Origin: Clostridiales bacterium | GTDB lineage: Bacteria; Bacillota; Clostridia; Oscillospirales; Acutalibacteraceae | NCBI GenBank assembly: GCA_012523185.1 | Contig: JAAYIY010000041.1 | Coordinates: forward strand, 1 to 32,402 | Direction: 5' to 3' | DNA length: 32,402 nucleotides | Shown here: positions 24,609-32,402 of the stretch, one piece after another | How the letters are laid out: each line of letters begins with the position of its first letter | Numbering within the stretch: the stretch's first letter is position 1 | Made by a program: the position numbers and the translations under genes | Notes under the pieces: model-generated | What the model saw: only the letters and a program-made list of their open reading frames with translations | What the model was told of the DNA's origin: nothing | The model's database searches: none

Positions 24609-25217
24609 TTAAATAATCCCCTCGTCATGCATTGCGCGGCGGAGCAGCTCCAAGCTGCCGTGCGAATAACAATGTCCCTTCATCCCGACGCTTGCCGCGC
24701 CGTCAATGTTTGTCTGCATATCGTCGATGAAAAAACATTCTTCAGGCAAAAGTGAAAACTTGCGGAAAAGGATGCGGTATATTTCGGGGTCGGGCTTTAC
24801 ACGTTTCCAGTCGCACGACGCTATGATGCCGTCAAAATATTTGAAAGCCGGAATATCGTCCATTCTTTCATAAATTTCGCACGGCGTGTTCGATAATAAG
24901 TATATGCCGAACCCTTTTGCTTTAAGCCCCGCTATAAAATCACACATCTCGGGGATTGGCGGCATTTCGTCCCACCAATTAAGGATAAGCCGCGTAAGCC
25001 GCTCGCGCAGCCGTTCCGGCAGGAGGCGGCAAGCCTCGCGCGCAACCTCCGCGGCTGTCTTTGTCCCCCTGTCCATCTCGCCCCAAAGGTTTTGATTAAA
25101 CAGCACGTCATATATCATATCGCTGTCGCCGTCGTCGGGGAAATAACGCTTTAAGGTCTCTTTCGGCGTGAAGCTTATTATGACGCCGCCCATATCAAAA
25201 ATAATATTCTTAATCAT
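24609..25217 (-). CDS. HAD-family hydrolase (YihX-like)
   Basis: The 202-residue phosphatase of the haloacid dehalogenase superfamily has motif I FDMGGV with nucleophile D8, motif II LLSNT, Lys in RVKPDPEIY, and motif IV FIDD. The second Asp of motif I is replaced by Gly10, as in other FD[LM]GGV members, and a helical cap lies at about 15-85. The substrate is probably a small sugar or nucleotide phosphate and is not known. Its start is one base after the secA stop (TGATATG), so translation is coupled. Confidence 0.88.
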   Translation of the reverse strand: MIKNIIFDMGGVIISFTPKETLKRYFPDDGDSDMIYDVLFNQNLWGEMDRGTKTAAEVAREACRLLPERLRERLTRLILNWWDEMPPIPEMCDFIAGLKAKGFGIYLLSNTPCEIYERMDDIPAFKYFDGIIASCDWKRVKPDPEIYRILFRKFSLLPEECFFIDDMQTNIDGAASVGMKGHCYSHGSLELLRRAMHDEGII

Positions 25218-25218
25218 A

Positions 25219-27957
25219 TCAATTATTTCTCACATTTCCGCAGCAGTTTTTATACTTCTTGCCGCTGCCGCAAGGACAAACATCATTGGGACCCGTCTTG
25301 CCGCCTTTTCGCACCGTCCTGCCCTTTTCGCTGCCGTCAGAGGAGCCGCCGCTTGCCGTCATCGTTATTTTCGCGGCTTGCTCGCGTTTTGTTTCCTCCT
25401 GGCTTTTCACGCGGACCGTGAGCATCAGTCGCACTGTGTCCTCGCGTATGGAAGTCGTCATTTCGTCGAACATATCAAAGCTTTCCTGCCTGTAGGCGAC
25501 GACGGGGTCCTGCTGACCGTAAGCGCGCAGGTTGATGCCGCGCTTCAGCTCGTCCATGGCGTCGATATGATCCATCCATTTGCTGTCGACGCTGCGCAGC
25601 AGAATCATGTTTTCAAGGCTGCGCATAAGCTCGCTGCCGAACTCGCTCTCACGCTGCTCGTAAAGCTGTTGTCCTCTGTCACGAAGCAGCTCCCGAATAT
25701 CGTCGCGGTTGTTGTCCTCACCCTTAAAATCGTCGTGTGACGTGAGCCATCCGAGGAATTTCTCGCGCAGACCCTCAAGATTCCAGTCATTTTTTAAAAC
25801 TGAATCGGAGCAGTAAAAGTCGACGGCGTCATCTATGCAATCATCAAGCATTTTAAGAATGACGGGCTTTAAAACCTCGCCGTCAAGAACCTTGTTCCTC
25901 TGCTCATAAATAAGCTCTCTCTGCCTGTTCATAACATCGTCAAACTGGAGGACGTTTTTACGCGTGGCAAAGTTGCGTCCCTCGACGTTCTTTTGCGCCC
26001 TCTCAATGGACGATGAGACCATCTTTGCCTCAATCGGCATATCTTCCGGAGTTTTGAGTAAGTTCATAACATTTGTGAGCTTGTCTCCGCCGAAAATCCG
26101 CATAAGATCGTCCTCAAGCGAAAGATAAAAGCGTGACTCACCCGGATCACCTTGACGCCCGGATCGCCCGCGTAGCTGATTGTCTATGCGGCGTGAGTCG
26201 TGGCGCTCTGTGCCCATTATGAAAAGCCCGCCCGCGGCGCGCACCTTTTCCGCCTCGTCCTTGATGTTGTCCTTATATTTTTTCTCAAGCGCCGTGAACT
26301 CCGCTCTTGCGTTGATGATCTCCTCGTCGGCGGTGTCGGCGAAGCCCGTAGCTTCGACTATCAGCTCGTCGGAATAGCCTTTTTTGCGCATCTCCGATTT
26401 GGCAAGATATTCGGGGTTGCCGCCGAGCATGATGTCAGTGCCTCTGCCCGCCATGTTGGTGGCTATCGTGACGGCGCCCTCTTTGCCCGCCTGAGCTACT
26501 ATAGCGGCTTCCTTGTCGTGGAATTTGGCGTTGAGAACCTCGTGCTTAACACCCCTGACGCGGAGCATTTTGCTTAAATACTCAGACTTTTCAATGGAAA
26601 TTGTGCCCACAAGCACCGGCTGACCCTTTTCGTGGCAAAGTATAACCTGATCTATGACAGCGTCAAACTTTGCTTTCTCTGTTTTATAAACGACGTCGGA
26701 ATTATCATTCCTTATCATCGGCTTGTTTGTCGGTATCTCTATTACGTCAAGCTTATAAATCTCTTGGAATTCCCTGCTTTCTGTCATTGCCGTGCCTGTC
26801 ATGCCGGAAAGCTTTTTGTAAAGCCGGAAGTAGTTTTGAAACGTGATAGTCGCCAGCGTCTTGCTCTCATGCTCGACTTTTACGCCCTCTTTTGCCTCTA
26901 TTGCCTGGTGCAGTCCCTCGTTGTAGCGCCTGCCGAGCATAATTCTGCCCGTAAATTCGTCAACAATAAGCACCTCGCCGTCCTTGACGACATAGTCGAC
27001 GTCGCGTTTCATGACCCCGACGGCTTTTATCGCCTGATTGATGTGGTGCTGCACAGTCATGTTGTCGGCGTCCATGAGGTTTTCAAGGCCGAAAAATTTT
27101 TCGGCTTTTTCGACTCCGCTCTTTGTCAGCGTCGCTGTCCGCGCTTTTTCATCAACTATATAATCGCCGTCTGTCAGGTCGTCGGCCGTTTCCTTTGAAT
27201 CAATTTCTTTAACCTTCGTCATTTTAAGCGTGTGGGCGAAATTGTCGGCAAGCCTGTAAAGCTCTGTGGACTGGTCGCCCTTTCCGGAAATAATAAGCGG
27301 CGTTCTTGCCTCGTCAATCAAAATCGAGTCAACCTCGTCGACAATGGCGAAGGCATGACCGCGCTGCACCTTTTGCTCCTTGTAAGGCACCATATTGTCA
27401 CGAAGGTAATCAAAGCCCATCTCGTTGTTTGTTCCGTATGTTATGTCGGACTCATATGCTTCCTTTCTTTGGCGGCTGTCAAGGTCGTGGACGATTAAGC
27501 CGACTGTAAGTCCCATAAAGCGATAAACCTTGCCCATCCACTCGGAGTCGCGGCGCGCAAGATAATCGTTTACGGTGACGATATGGACGCCTTCGCCTGT
27601 CAGCGCGTTAAGGTATGCCGGGAGTGTCGCGACAAGCGTTTTGCCCTCGCCTGTTTTCATTTCGGCTATTCTGCCTTGATGAAGCACAACGCCGCCGACT
27701 ATCTGGACGGGGAAATGCTTCATGTTCAGAACTCGCAGAGACGCCTCGCGGCAGGCGGCAAAAGCCTCGGGAAGTATATCGTCGAGCGTTTCGCCGTTTG
27801 CGAGGCGCTGACGGAACTCGGGAGTTTTTGACTGGAGCTGCGTGTCGCTGAGCTTTGAATATTCATCCTCAAGCGCCAGCACCTTTTCCTTTATCGGATT
27901 TATGCGCTTGACTTCCTTAGACGAATAGTCTCCGAAGATTTTTTTAATAAGACCCAT
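25219..27957 (-). CDS. secA: Preprotein translocase ATPase SecA
   Basis: SecA drives proteins through the SecYEG channel. The 912-residue protein has Walker A GEGKT (103-107), [19 protein letters not shown], the preprotein crosslinking domain, helicase domain 2 ([24 protein letters not shown]) and the C-terminal zinc motif with C894, C896, C905 and C906. AAAGGGG about 10 nt upstream supports the ATG at 27957 over the one at 27981. It heads a minus-strand operon with a HAD phosphatase, mfd and the PrsA-like gene. Confidence 0.97.
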   Translation of the reverse strand: MGLIKKIFGDYSSKEVKRINPIKEKVLALEDEYSKLSDTQLQSKTPEFRQRLANGETLDDILPEAFAACREASLRVLNMKHFPVQIVGGVVLHQGRIAEMKTGEGKTLVATLPAYLNALTGEGVHIVTVNDYLARRDSEWMGKVYRFMGLTVGLIVHDLDSRQRKEAYESDITYGTNNEMGFDYLRDNMVPYKEQKVQRGHAFAIVDEVDSILIDEARTPLIISGKGDQSTELYRLADNFAHTLKMTKVKEIDSKETADDLTDGDYIVDEKARTATLTKSGVEKAEKFFGLENLMDADNMTVQHHINQAIKAVGVMKRDVDYVVKDGEVLIVDEFTGRIMLGRRYNEGLHQAIEAKEGVKVEHESKTLATITFQNYFRLYKKLSGMTGTAMTESREFQEIYKLDVIEIPTNKPMIRNDNSDVVYKTEKAKFDAVIDQVILCHEKGQPVLVGTISIEKSEYLSKMLRVRGVKHEVLNAKFHDKEAAIVAQAGKEGAVTIATNMAGRGTDIMLGGNPEYLAKSEMRKKGYSDELIVEATGFADTADEEIINARAEFTALEKKYKDNIKDEAEKVRAAGGLFIMGTERHDSRRIDNQLRGRSGRQGDPGESRFYLSLEDDLMRIFGGDKLTNVMNLLKTPEDMPIEAKMVSSSIERAQKNVEGRNFATRKNVLQFDDVMNRQRELIYEQRNKVLDGEVLKPVILKMLDDCIDDAVDFYCSDSVLKNDWNLEGLREKFLGWLTSHDDFKGEDNNRDDIRELLRDRGQQLYEQRESEFGSELMRSLENMILLRSVDSKWMDHIDAMDELKRGINLRAYGQQDPVVAYRQESFDMFDEMTTSIREDTVRLMLTVRVKSQEETKREQAAKITMTASGGSSDGSEKGRTVRKGGKTGPNDVCPCGSGKKYKNCCGNVRNN

Positions 27958-28011
27958 TTTTCGGAACCCCTTTAGATTCATATTTAAATTGACAAAGAAA
28001 ACAAGATATGC

Positions 28012-28040
28012 TTGAGCGGACGCGGATTTTGTGATAATAT
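28012..28040 (+). promoter_or_regulatory. Promoter of the dCMP deaminase gene
   Basis: TTGAGC (28012-28017), a 17 bp spacer and TAATAT (28035-28040) form a moderate sigma-A promoter about 40 nt before the start codon. The opposite strand of this short gap must also drive secA, but I could not assign that promoter. Confidence 0.4.
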
Positions 28041-28082
28041 CAAGTATGATTTAAAGTATTTGCAAGCAAGGAGAATAAAATC

Positions 28083-28580
28083 ATGGCAAAACGCAACGAC
28101 TACATCACCTGGGATGAATATTTTATGGGCATATCGCTTTTGTCCGCAAACCGCAGCAAAGACCCAAACACACGCGTCGGCGCCTGCATCGTCAACAGCT
28201 CAAACAAAATCATGTCCGTCGGGTATAACGGTCTGCCGCGCGGCTGCAGCGACGACGAGTTTCCGTGGGAGCGCGAGGGGGATACGTTTGATACGAAATA
28301 CCCTTATGTCTGCCATGCCGAGCTGAACGCCATTCTTAACAACGGCGGCGGCAGCCTTGAGGGGTGCAAGATTTATGTCGCCCTCTTTCCGTGCAACGAG
28401 TGCGCAAAGGCAATCATACAGTGCGGCATAAAAGAGGTCATATATCTTTCGGACAAATATGCCGACACAGTCTCGGTAAAAGCCTCCAAGCGCATGTTTG
28501 ACGCCGCAAAAGTTAAACATACGCAGCTTGCGATGTCGATTGATGAAATCACACTCGACTTTCGCAAAGAAAATATTTAA
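28083..28580 (+). CDS. dCMP deaminase
   Basis: The 165-residue zinc enzyme turns dCMP into dUMP for thymidylate synthesis. The cytidine deaminase signature is clear: HAE (78-80) as zinc His and catalytic Glu, then PCNEC with C104 and C107. The insert with GYNGLPRGCSDDEFPWEREG is typical of deoxycytidylate deaminases. AAGGAG precedes the ATG. A large-loop hairpin (28579-28634) follows; no strong terminator is seen. Confidence 0.92.
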   Translation: MAKRNDYITWDEYFMGISLLSANRSKDPNTRVGACIVNSSNKIMSVGYNGLPRGCSDDEFPWEREGDTFDTKYPYVCHAELNAILNNGGGSLEGCKIYVALFPCNECAKAIIQCGIKEVIYLSDKYADTVSVKASKRMFDAAKVKHTQLAMSIDEITLDFRKENI

Positions 28581-28645
28581 GCGGCGGGAAACGGAAGCTT
28601 TGACACCCCGATTCATTTGTTGGTTTTGCCGCTTTTGCGCTAACG

Positions 28646-29935
28646 CTAAAAGGAGCAAAGTCGATAGCAATATTCGCCGCCGTCAGCGGCAAAAGTCGTG
28701 ATGAATTGTCCTTCGCTGACCCAGACGACATTTTCAAGTCCGGGGGAAATGATGTTGCCGCCTTCGGAGACAGTGAACGCGCCTGTCTCAAGACTGCAAA
28801 GCGCCGCGGTTTGGTTTGAACGCCCGGCTTTGAAAACCACGGCCTTTGTTCCGTCGGGATTAACAGAAAAAGAAGTCGGGTTGACAACGCCGCCGACCGC
28901 CGCCTTGCCGCCTGTCACAAGATTCACAAGCTCAAGCGTCGTCTTGTTTAAAACCCAGTCGCCGTTTAAAAGATAGTTGTCTTTTTCGCCGGAAAGGCTT
29001 GCGACGACTGTTTCCGCCCCGTCTTTGTTAAGAATGGAGCTGAAGCCGCCCTTTGACTGCCTTAAATAAACAAGCCCGTCGTCCGTGACTTTAAGGTATA
29101 AACCGTACAGTCCGCCGACAACAACCGACGGCTTTTGCGAAACATTGTTTATGAGCAGCAAGTCGCATTTTGTATCAGTCGTTTCAAGTCCGTAGTTGCG
29201 CCCCGAAAGATAAAGCCTTTTGCCGCCGCAGGTTTGCAGGAGGCCGTCTGTCATAATGACCCAGTCAGTGCGAAGGCGCCCCTTTTTGTCCACGGTTCTG
29301 CCGTTGTCGCCCGTCAGCCTTGTGGTCTTGCCGCTGCCGAGGTCAAGACCGAAAATTTCCGAGTAGGTTTTTTCCGCTTTCGTAAAATCTTCTTTGTCAA
29401 AATCGACAAGAAGCATGACTTTATCGTCTCCGTATCCGTCAGGCATATTGATTATCTTAAAAAAGGCATATTCGTAAAGTCGGACGTCGGCATCGCTTAT
29501 ATTTGTTGTAAAAAGCCCGAAACCGGATATTTTGCCGTTTTCTTCGATATAATATATTGTCACGGGTATGTTTTGGTGGCTGCATGACACTGTCGTCTTA
29601 ATGGTTTTTGCGCCGCCATATAAAGACATGGCGTTTTCGTCGGTATATTGATAAAAGCTGAAAACGCCGTCGGGGCTGAGCTTTAAAAAGACGTTTTCGA
29701 TATCGGTGGGCAAAACAGGATGCTGCGTAATGCCTTCGGAAACGACAAACCTGTCATACGCGACAATGTTTGGCGCGCCGGAGCTGTCCGTCACATCGCT
29801 TTTGTCTTCGGAAGAAGACCGGAACCGCGGCTGAGTGAGTATAAAAGCTGCCATTGCGGCGGCGGCAAGCACGGCTGACACAGACATCAGATATATGAGC
29901 TTTTTAAGTTTGTTTTTCCTCGATTTTTTTGTCAT
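28646..29935 (-). CDS. Membrane-anchored protein of unknown function
   Basis: The 429-residue protein has a basic N-terminus, one transmembrane helix (about 13-34), a Ser/Asp-rich linker and a large extracellular part. That part has repeating strand patterns such as KGRLRTDWVIMTDGLLQTCGG, KRLYLSG, DGLVYLRQSKGG, FSVNPDGTKAVVF and ENVVWVSEGQFI, which suggest a beta-propeller-like fold, perhaps a TolB/WD-like sensor. No family is recognised. CTGAAAGG (minus strand, 29956-29949) is the ribosome site. It is convergent with the dCMP deaminase gene, 65 nt apart. Confidence 0.7.
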   Translation of the reverse strand: MTKKSRKNKLKKLIYLMSVSAVLAAAAMAAFILTQPRFRSSSEDKSDVTDSSGAPNIVAYDRFVVSEGITQHPVLPTDIENVFLKLSPDGVFSFYQYTDENAMSLYGGAKTIKTTVSCSHQNIPVTIYYIEENGKISGFGLFTTNISDADVRLYEYAFFKIINMPDGYGDDKVMLLVDFDKEDFTKAEKTYSEIFGLDLGSGKTTRLTGDNGRTVDKKGRLRTDWVIMTDGLLQTCGGKRLYLSGRNYGLETTDTKCDLLLINNVSQKPSVVVGGLYGLYLKVTDDGLVYLRQSKGGFSSILNKDGAETVVASLSGEKDNYLLNGDWVLNKTTLELVNLVTGGKAAVGGVVNPTSFSVNPDGTKAVVFKAGRSNQTAALCSLETGAFTVSEGGNIISPGLENVVWVSEGQFITTFAADGGEYCYRLCSF

Positions 29936-30039
29936 ATATGGCAGACACCCTTTCAGAAATATTGTTTATTTCCAAGACAAAGCGAAAATCAGGCGGAGCG
30001 TCTCATCAATCTTCACGTCACCGCCTTAAAGAGAAATAA

Positions 30040-30048
30040 ATTATACCA
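30040..30048 (-). promoter_or_regulatory. Extended -10 promoter of the unknown membrane protein
   Basis: On the minus strand TGGTATAAT is a perfect extended -10 element. No good -35 is present. The leader of about 100 nt holds AGGCGG and CCGCCT inverted repeats (30026-30021 and about 29997-29992). Confidence 0.5.
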
Positions 30049-30170
30049 TAACATTGTTTCAAATGCCACTTATAAATTGAAATATTTTAAACTTTCATGA
30101 AAAATTAACACAAATTTGACTGTTTATTTTAATTTAGCAATGTTTGAATATAAAAATTTCACAAAAGCAC

Positions 30171-30199
30171 TTGACACAGACGCCGTTGTATTATAAATT
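30171..30199 (+). promoter_or_regulatory. Promoter of the acidic-linker lipoprotein gene
   Basis: TTGACA (30171-30176) is followed by TATAAA at 15 bp or TAAATT at 17 bp. The perfect -35 and AT-rich surroundings support a promoter; the exact -10 is open. Confidence 0.5.
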
Positions 30200-30210
30200 T
30201 GTATAGTACT

Positions 30211-30232
30211 TGATTCAATCGTAATTGAATCA
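30211..30232 (+). promoter_or_regulatory. Perfect inverted repeat, probable operator
   Basis: TGATTCAAT-CGTA-ATTGAATCA has perfect 9 bp arms and lies about 10-30 nt after the expected start of transcription. There is no T-run, so an operator is more likely than a terminator. A half-site-like TGATTCAA recurs at the gene's stop (31147). Confidence 0.55.
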
Positions 30233-30267
30233 GATAAAGGCAATATTTGATTGAAAGGAGAAAATTG

Positions 30268-31149
30268 ATGAAAAAGACAACAAGATTCGCGGCTTTTTTC
30301 ATAGCGATTATTCTGACGTTCCTTTGCTCCTCCTGCGCAGGCGGCGGAAAGGAAGAGACACTCACAAGTCCCGAGGAGACCGAGTCTTCACAGGCAGAGA
30401 CAGAAGCGGCGACAGAAGAAGAATCAATAACGGAGGACGGCACAGAGCCGGAGGAAACCGACACGCAGCCATCGCCTGAGGAGACAACGGAGGACGCTTC
30501 CGAGATCAAAGCTCCTGTAGGCGGCACGATTGCCGAGATAGTGACCTTTTACGCCGATAGGGCGAACGCCACAAAGGCTTACAGCGGCAAGGTAACAATC
30601 GATAAAAAGGACGGCACCACCTCGACGCTTGAAAAGATCTCCATAGGATTTTTGCGCGGCACTGCCGAGAATATGCTCCCGAATGATTATCCCAGGACAA
30701 AATCAAAGACATTCACAAACGGCAAAGCTTCCGACGGCAGCTCTATAAAGGGCTTCATACCTGTCGACGGCGACGCGAAAATGAGCAAGCTTTCAGCCTC
30801 CGGCGTCACAAACGCCAAGTGTGAAGAAACAGCAAAGGGATGGAAGATAACCCTGACACTCAAGTCCGAGACAGGCGATGACGTAAACTACAAGCCTCCT
30901 CATCACGCGGCCTGTATGGACACTCTCGCGCTGACGGCAAAGGATCTTGAGCCTTTCACACTCAAAAACGCGACTGTCAAATACACCGGAGCGACACTGA
31001 CAGCAGAGGTCAACAAAGATGGATATGTGACTTATTTTGACGTCAATATGCCTGTCATTGTCGAGGGCAATCTTGCTTACAAATCAGTCAATCTGATTGA
31101 AGCGGTAGTTGACGGACTGTGGAGGCAGACGCTTAACTTCACATACTGA
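30268..31149 (+). CDS. Lipoprotein with acidic linker, function unknown
   Basis: The 293-residue protein starts with a lipoprotein signal (LCSSC, lipid Cys23). Residues about 28-85 are a Glu/Thr/Ser-rich linker of disordered type. The folded part begins near AEIVTFYADRANATKAYSGKVTIDKKDGT and contains many beta strands; one block (KPPHHAACMDTLAL) has two His. I recognise no family; a LolA- or YceI-like barrel is possible. TTGAAAGGAG (30251-30260) supports the ATG at 30268. It has its own promoter and a palindromic operator. Confidence 0.72.
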   Translation: MKKTTRFAAFFIAIILTFLCSSCAGGGKEETLTSPEETESSQAETEAATEEESITEDGTEPEETDTQPSPEETTEDASEIKAPVGGTIAEIVTFYADRANATKAYSGKVTIDKKDGTTSTLEKISIGFLRGTAENMLPNDYPRTKSKTFTNGKASDGSSIKGFIPVDGDAKMSKLSASGVTNAKCEETAKGWKITLTLKSETGDDVNYKPPHHAACMDTLALTAKDLEPFTLKNATVKYTGATLTAEVNKDGYVTYFDVNMPVIVEGNLAYKSVNLIEAVVDGLWRQTLNFTY

Positions 31150-31182
31150 TTCAACAATTTGATTGTTGTAAAAAATAAAACC

Positions 31183-31206
31183 GGGGTTGTCCTTCGGGGC
31201 AGCCCC
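31183..31206. other. UUCG-capped hairpin without a plus-strand T-run
   Basis: GGGGTTGTCC-TTCG-GGGCAGCCCC forms a 10 bp stem with two G-U pairs and the very stable UUCG loop. No T-run follows on the plus strand, while on the minus strand it is followed by TTTTATTTTTT. It may protect the 3' end of the lipoprotein message or regulate the next gene, whose ribosome site is 8 nt downstream. Confidence 0.55.
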
Positions 31207-31229
31207 ATAAATGTTGAAAGGCGGACAAA

Positions 31230-31988
31230 ATGAGAGTAATGTCATTTAATGTCCTTTGCGGCGGCAGCGGTATAAAAAACTACCGCAAAAGGCGCGCTCT
31301 TGTCGTAGAGCGGATCAAGGAGATAAACCCCGATGTTTTAGGCGTTCAGGAAGCTCACATACAATGGATGAAAACATTAACAAAGGGACTGCGCGGCTAT
31401 GATTATGTCGGGGTCGGTCGGGAGGACGGAAAAAAAGACGGTGAGTTCTCACCTGTTTTCTACAGAAAGGATATGTTCGAGCCAATCAAAAGCGGCACCT
31501 TCTGGCTTTCGGAAACGCCGGACATACCCTCAAAAGGCTGGGGAGCGTCATGTATGCGCATATGCTCATGGTGTGTTTTAAAACATAAGCAGACAGGCAA
31601 AGAGTTTGTCAAGATGAACACTCACCTTGACCACAAGAAAGAGACGGCGCGTCTTGAGGGCGTGAAGCTTCTTCTAAGCAAAATAGAGGAATTTGACATG
31701 CCTGTTATATGCACAGGCGACTTCAACACGCACGAAGATTCCGAGCCATACAAAATTATGACGGGCGGCGCAATGGGCGACGTCAAATACATAGCAAAAA
31801 AGACTGTTTCAGGCAACACATTCACGGGGTTTGACATAGAGGGCACAAAAGGCGACAGCCCGATTGATTATATCTTTGTGAAAAAGGACAGTGTCAGCGT
31901 AAGCGAATACAACATCGCCACAGCCGATATAAAAGGCAAACAGCCCTCCGATCACTATGCAATTTATGCCGATATCGATTTTGTGTGA
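31230..31988 (+). CDS. Endonuclease/exonuclease/phosphatase family hydrolase
   Basis: The 252-residue metal-dependent phosphoesterase shows the family's motifs: SFNVL with N7, QEAH with E41, NTHLDH near residue 133, TGDFN near 169, and SDHYAIYADI at 240-249. There is no signal peptide, so it is cytoplasmic, and the size fits the subgroup of small phosphodiesterases and phosphatases rather than DNA repair enzymes. The substrate is not known. TTGAAAGG (31214-31221) is the ribosome site. Confidence 0.87.
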   Translation: MRVMSFNVLCGGSGIKNYRKRRALVVERIKEINPDVLGVQEAHIQWMKTLTKGLRGYDYVGVGREDGKKDGEFSPVFYRKDMFEPIKSGTFWLSETPDIPSKGWGASCMRICSWCVLKHKQTGKEFVKMNTHLDHKKETARLEGVKLLLSKIEEFDMPVICTGDFNTHEDSEPYKIMTGGAMGDVKYIAKKTVSGNTFTGFDIEGTKGDSPIDYIFVKKDSVSVSEYNIATADIKGKQPSDHYAIYADIDFV

Positions 31989-32088
31989 TGTGAATTGCAG
32001 CACGGCGCGGGACAATAATATATAATAATGTATACAAAGGGCGCGAATGAGGTTTTCAAGGTGCGCATTTAATGTAAGCTAAGGGCAT

Positions 32089-32129
32089 AAATAAGGGTTC
32101 GCGCGTTAAAAGCTCGCGGCCCTTATTTT
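32089..32129 (+). terminator. Terminator after the EEP hydrolase gene
   Basis: AAATAAGGG (32089-32097) pairs perfectly with CCCTTATTT (32120-32128), with extra CGCG pairing inside, and the arm ends in T residues. The symmetric A/T arms make it usable in both directions. Confidence 0.75.
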
Positions 32130-32357
32130 CAATATAGGCTCAGGCGCGGCAAGCGCGGGGAAAGATTCAATCGTCGTGCGGTGGGTGGAAGAATCGGCTA
32201 AAGACGGAAGCGCAGTGTGGTAGAATCGGAGAATTGCAGAATTGGCGGGCGGCGGATGGCGGGCGCGTCGGGCGTGGGCGTGGCGTGCGGTGGGAGTGGA
32301 GCATGTAGAAACGCGCGGAATAGTTGTAGAATCAGTCAAAAAGATGATAAAAAGCGA
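32130..32357. other. G-rich non-coding stretch with degenerate AGAATCGG-like repeats
   Basis: No gene is supported. The unit [G/T]AGAATC[G/A]G recurs loosely (near 32189, 32221, 32326). The part about 32245-32300 is a run of GGCGGG-, GGATGG- and GGGCG-like words on the plus strand. It resembles the G-rich stretch at 19142. Confidence 0.35.
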
Positions 32358-32386
32358 TTGACAAACGGATATAAATCTGATAATAT
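32358..32386 (+). promoter_or_regulatory. Promoter pointing out of the window
   Basis: TTGACA (32358-32363), a 17 bp spacer and TAATAT (32381-32386) suggest a sigma-A promoter for a gene beyond the right edge. Confidence 0.6.
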
Positions 32387-32402
32387 AGTCGAGCGCCTTA
32401 AG

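Noticed and set aside
26632-27198. 188-residue plus-strand ORF opposite secA
   Set aside because: It is antisense to the conserved SecA core and has no start signals.
1-32402. tRNA, rRNA or CRISPR arrays
   Set aside because: I saw no tRNA-like cloverleaf, rRNA sequence or regularly spaced repeat-spacer array by eye. A covariance search would be needed to exclude small RNAs.

Overview
The window looks like the chromosome of an anaerobic Firmicute of the class Clostridia, perhaps an uncultured Oscillospirales-like gut bacterium. The reasons are strong Shine-Dalgarno sites before most genes, consensus sigma-A promoters, the core order nadD-yqeK-rsfS-leuS, a short S21 protein, Mfd beside a PrsA-like lipoprotein, and a PdaA-like muramic acid deacetylase that suggests spore formation. 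The taxon is an inference; no rRNA or tRNA gene is visible.

Layout. Positions 1-811 are non-coding and hold a MITE-like element (53-223), short C-rich repeats and a terminator-like hairpin. A clear promoter (812-840) starts a tightly packed plus-strand locus: a tiny membrane ORF, a polysaccharide pyruvyl transferase family protein, two paralogous Gfo/Idh/MocA oxidoreductases, a TIM-barrel sugar isomerase-like protein, a sulfatase-fold enzyme with Thr in place of the formylglycine Cys/Ser, an orphan SufB-like protein and an MFS sugar-type transporter with its own promoter and possible operator (877-8960). This is the most interesting block. It resembles oxidoreductive (3-keto type) sugar or glycoside catabolism, but the gene combination matches no pathway I know.

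From 9003 an ABC-2 exporter pair runs directly into nadD-yqeK-rsfS-leuS (NAD synthesis, Ap4A hydrolysis, ribosome silencing, Leu-tRNA charging). rpsU follows with a perfect consensus promoter and a strong terminator, then an M24 aminopeptidase and a CofE-like F420 gamma-glutamyl ligase homologue. Two small secreted proteins under another perfect promoter come next (17275-17979), then a PdaA-like lipoprotein.

The minus strand carries an operon, secA-HAD phosphatase-mfd-PrsA-like lipoprotein (27957 down to 20130). Between it and pdaA sits a Phd/RelE-type toxin-antitoxin module (19370-19949). It is bracketed by direct repeats that duplicate the 3' end and terminator of the PrsA-like gene, so it looks like a recently inserted cassette. 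The right end holds dCMP deaminase (+), an unknown membrane-anchored protein (-), an acidic-linker lipoprotein (+) with a palindromic operator, an endonuclease/exonuclease/phosphatase-family enzyme (+), a terminator, a G-rich non-coding stretch and a promoter that points out of the window.
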